This document shows positions 12,986-13,675 of a stretch of 13,675 bases of DNA, in pieces; within the stretch, counting starts at the first letter, position 1; every line of letters begins with the position of its first letter. The position numbers and the translations under genes are program-made. The stretch is from Syntrophomonadaceae bacterium (GTDB taxonomy: Bacteria; Bacillota; Syntrophomonadia; Syntrophomonadales; Syntrophomonadaceae). The notes beneath the pieces were generated by a model. The model did no database searches. It was not told where the DNA came from and saw nothing but the letters and a program-made list of their open reading frames with translations. The DNA lies in the NCBI GenBank assembly GCA_012522705.1, contig JAAYJY010000225.1, forward strand, positions 1 through 13,675. The letters are read 5' to 3'.

Positions 12986-13675
12986 ATGAATGATTTCTTG
13001 CGCAGATTTAACTTGAATGTTGACCTGGCCACGGAGGCCAGGGACTTGGTCCGGGGGGCTGCCGACCGGGAAATACCAGGCGTGGAAGAAAAGGTCGAGC
13101 AAATGGAACAGATAAAAATTACCAGCATATTCATTCGTGAACCCCAAGCCGCTCAGGTCATGGGACGCCCAATCGGTACCTACCTCACCATCGAATCGCC
13201 CCCGCTGAAGATCAATGACCCTTATGTAAAACAAGAGATAATCGACGCTATGGCCAAAAGCATCCCTCTCTTGCTTAACGACACCCTTAAACCTCAAGAC
13301 CTTGTGCTGTTGGCCGGGCTGGGGAATTGGCGAGCCACCCCGGATGCCCTGGGACCAAAATTCATAGAGTACAGCCCTATAACCAGGCACTATCACCAAT
13401 ATGCTCCGGAAGCACTGGTTGAAGGAATGCGGCCTACCTGCGGCATCGCCCCAGGAGTGTTGGGTATCACTGGCTTGGAAACCTTCGATGTTATCAAGGG
13501 CATAGTCGACAAGGTCAAACCGGCGGTTATGTTCGTGGTCGATTCTCTGGCTGCCCAAAATGTAGAACGCATCGGGACCACTATCCAGATGAGCAATACC
13601 GGTATCCAGCCCGGCAGCGGCATCGGTAATGCCAGGCAAGCTCTGACCCAACAGGAATTAGGTATTCCGGTTATC
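12986..13675 (+). CDS. gpr: Germination protease GPR, N-terminal part (3' end outside window)
   Basis: GPR is made as an inactive zymogen in the forespore, processes itself late in sporulation, and at germination degrades the small acid-soluble proteins that coat spore DNA. The plus-strand frame gives 230 residues before the right edge; the full protein is about 320-370. It starts MNDFLRRFNLNVDLATEARD, where NVDLATEA resembles the known self-cleavage site that mimics SASP sequences. The aspartates equivalent to catalytic D127 and D193 of the Bacillus megaterium enzyme are D120 (RATPDALGP) and D186 (VVDSLAAQNVERIGTTIQ), both shifted by 7. The following SNTGIQPGSGIGN matches the family except for Asn where Asp is common. 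AAGGAGG lies 6 nt before the ATG. It is divergent from rsmD and shows this is a spore-former. Confidence 0.96.
   Translation, partial: MNDFLRRFNLNVDLATEARDLVRGAADREIPGVEEKVEQMEQIKITSIFIREPQAAQVMGRPIGTYLTIESPPLKINDPYVKQEIIDAMAKSIPLLLNDTLKPQDLVLLAGLGNWRATPDALGPKFIEYSPITRHYHQYAPEALVEGMRPTCGIAPGVLGITGLETFDVIKGIVDKVKPAVMFVVDSLAAQNVERIGTTIQMSNTGIQPGSGIGNARQALTQQELGIPVI

Noticed and set aside
12791..13651. A 286-codon minus-strand open frame
   Set aside because: It is antisense to gpr, which is strongly supported by catalytic residues and start context. The frame also runs through the stem-loop region with no start signal.
1..13675. CRISPR array, insertion sequence, prophage, toxin-antitoxin or defence genes, tRNA or rRNA
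   Set aside because: No regularly spaced repeats, transposase or integrase motifs, tRNA cloverleaf or rRNA sequence were seen by eye; the genes present are core functions.

Overview
The window reads as a chromosomal housekeeping segment of an endospore-forming, acetate-producing member of the Bacillota, most likely class Clostridia. The spore-specific genes gpr and ylbJ, the clustering of rsmD, ylbJ, a patatin (ylbK), ylbM, yceD (ylbN) and rpmF, and the rnc-smc linkage are all typical of Bacillota. A pta-ackA pair supports acetate fermentation. Placement near Syntrophomonas-like or Peptococcus-like lineages is only a guess from gene order and moderate GC. Start codons are varied (GTG for smc and the patatin, TTG for ylbJ and rsmD), and each is backed by a purine-rich ribosome binding site.

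Left part (1-5835): a long minus-strand run, in transcription order yceD, rpmF (a 56-codon gene), plsX, rnc, an Elp3-like radical SAM gene and smc (cut by the window's left edge). A textbook sigma-A promoter at 5806-5835 drives it. The run joins ribosome assembly, phospholipid and fatty acid precursor synthesis, RNA processing and chromosome segregation. The fab genes and acpP that sit between plsX and rnc in Bacillus subtilis are absent. A 383-bp gap between the radical SAM gene and smc holds no clear gene, only possible gene debris.

Middle part (5912-9604): a minus-strand pta-ackA operon ending in a strong intrinsic terminator, divergent from tmcAL (ylbM) on the plus strand. The divergent gap contains two palindromic elements. 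Pta-AckA makes acetate and ATP from acetyl-CoA, and TmcAL is known to use acetate and ATP to modify tRNA-Met, so this neighbourhood makes metabolic sense.

Right part (9608-13675): a patatin-family hydrolase (minus), ylbJ (plus), a 155-residue coiled-coil protein and rsmD (minus, overlapping genes), then gpr (plus, cut by the right edge). Strands alternate and two convergent gene pairs meet with a 4-bp overlap or a 3-bp gap. coaD, often next to rsmD in Bacillota, is not here. The 312-bp gap before gpr has three stem-loops in a row, one a perfect 11-bp stem with a TTCG loop.

I found no transposon, phage gene, CRISPR array, tRNA, rRNA or defence system. Most of the window is ordinary core genome. 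The best leads are the structured leader of gpr, the missing coaD, acpP and fab genes, and the possible gene remnant upstream of smc.
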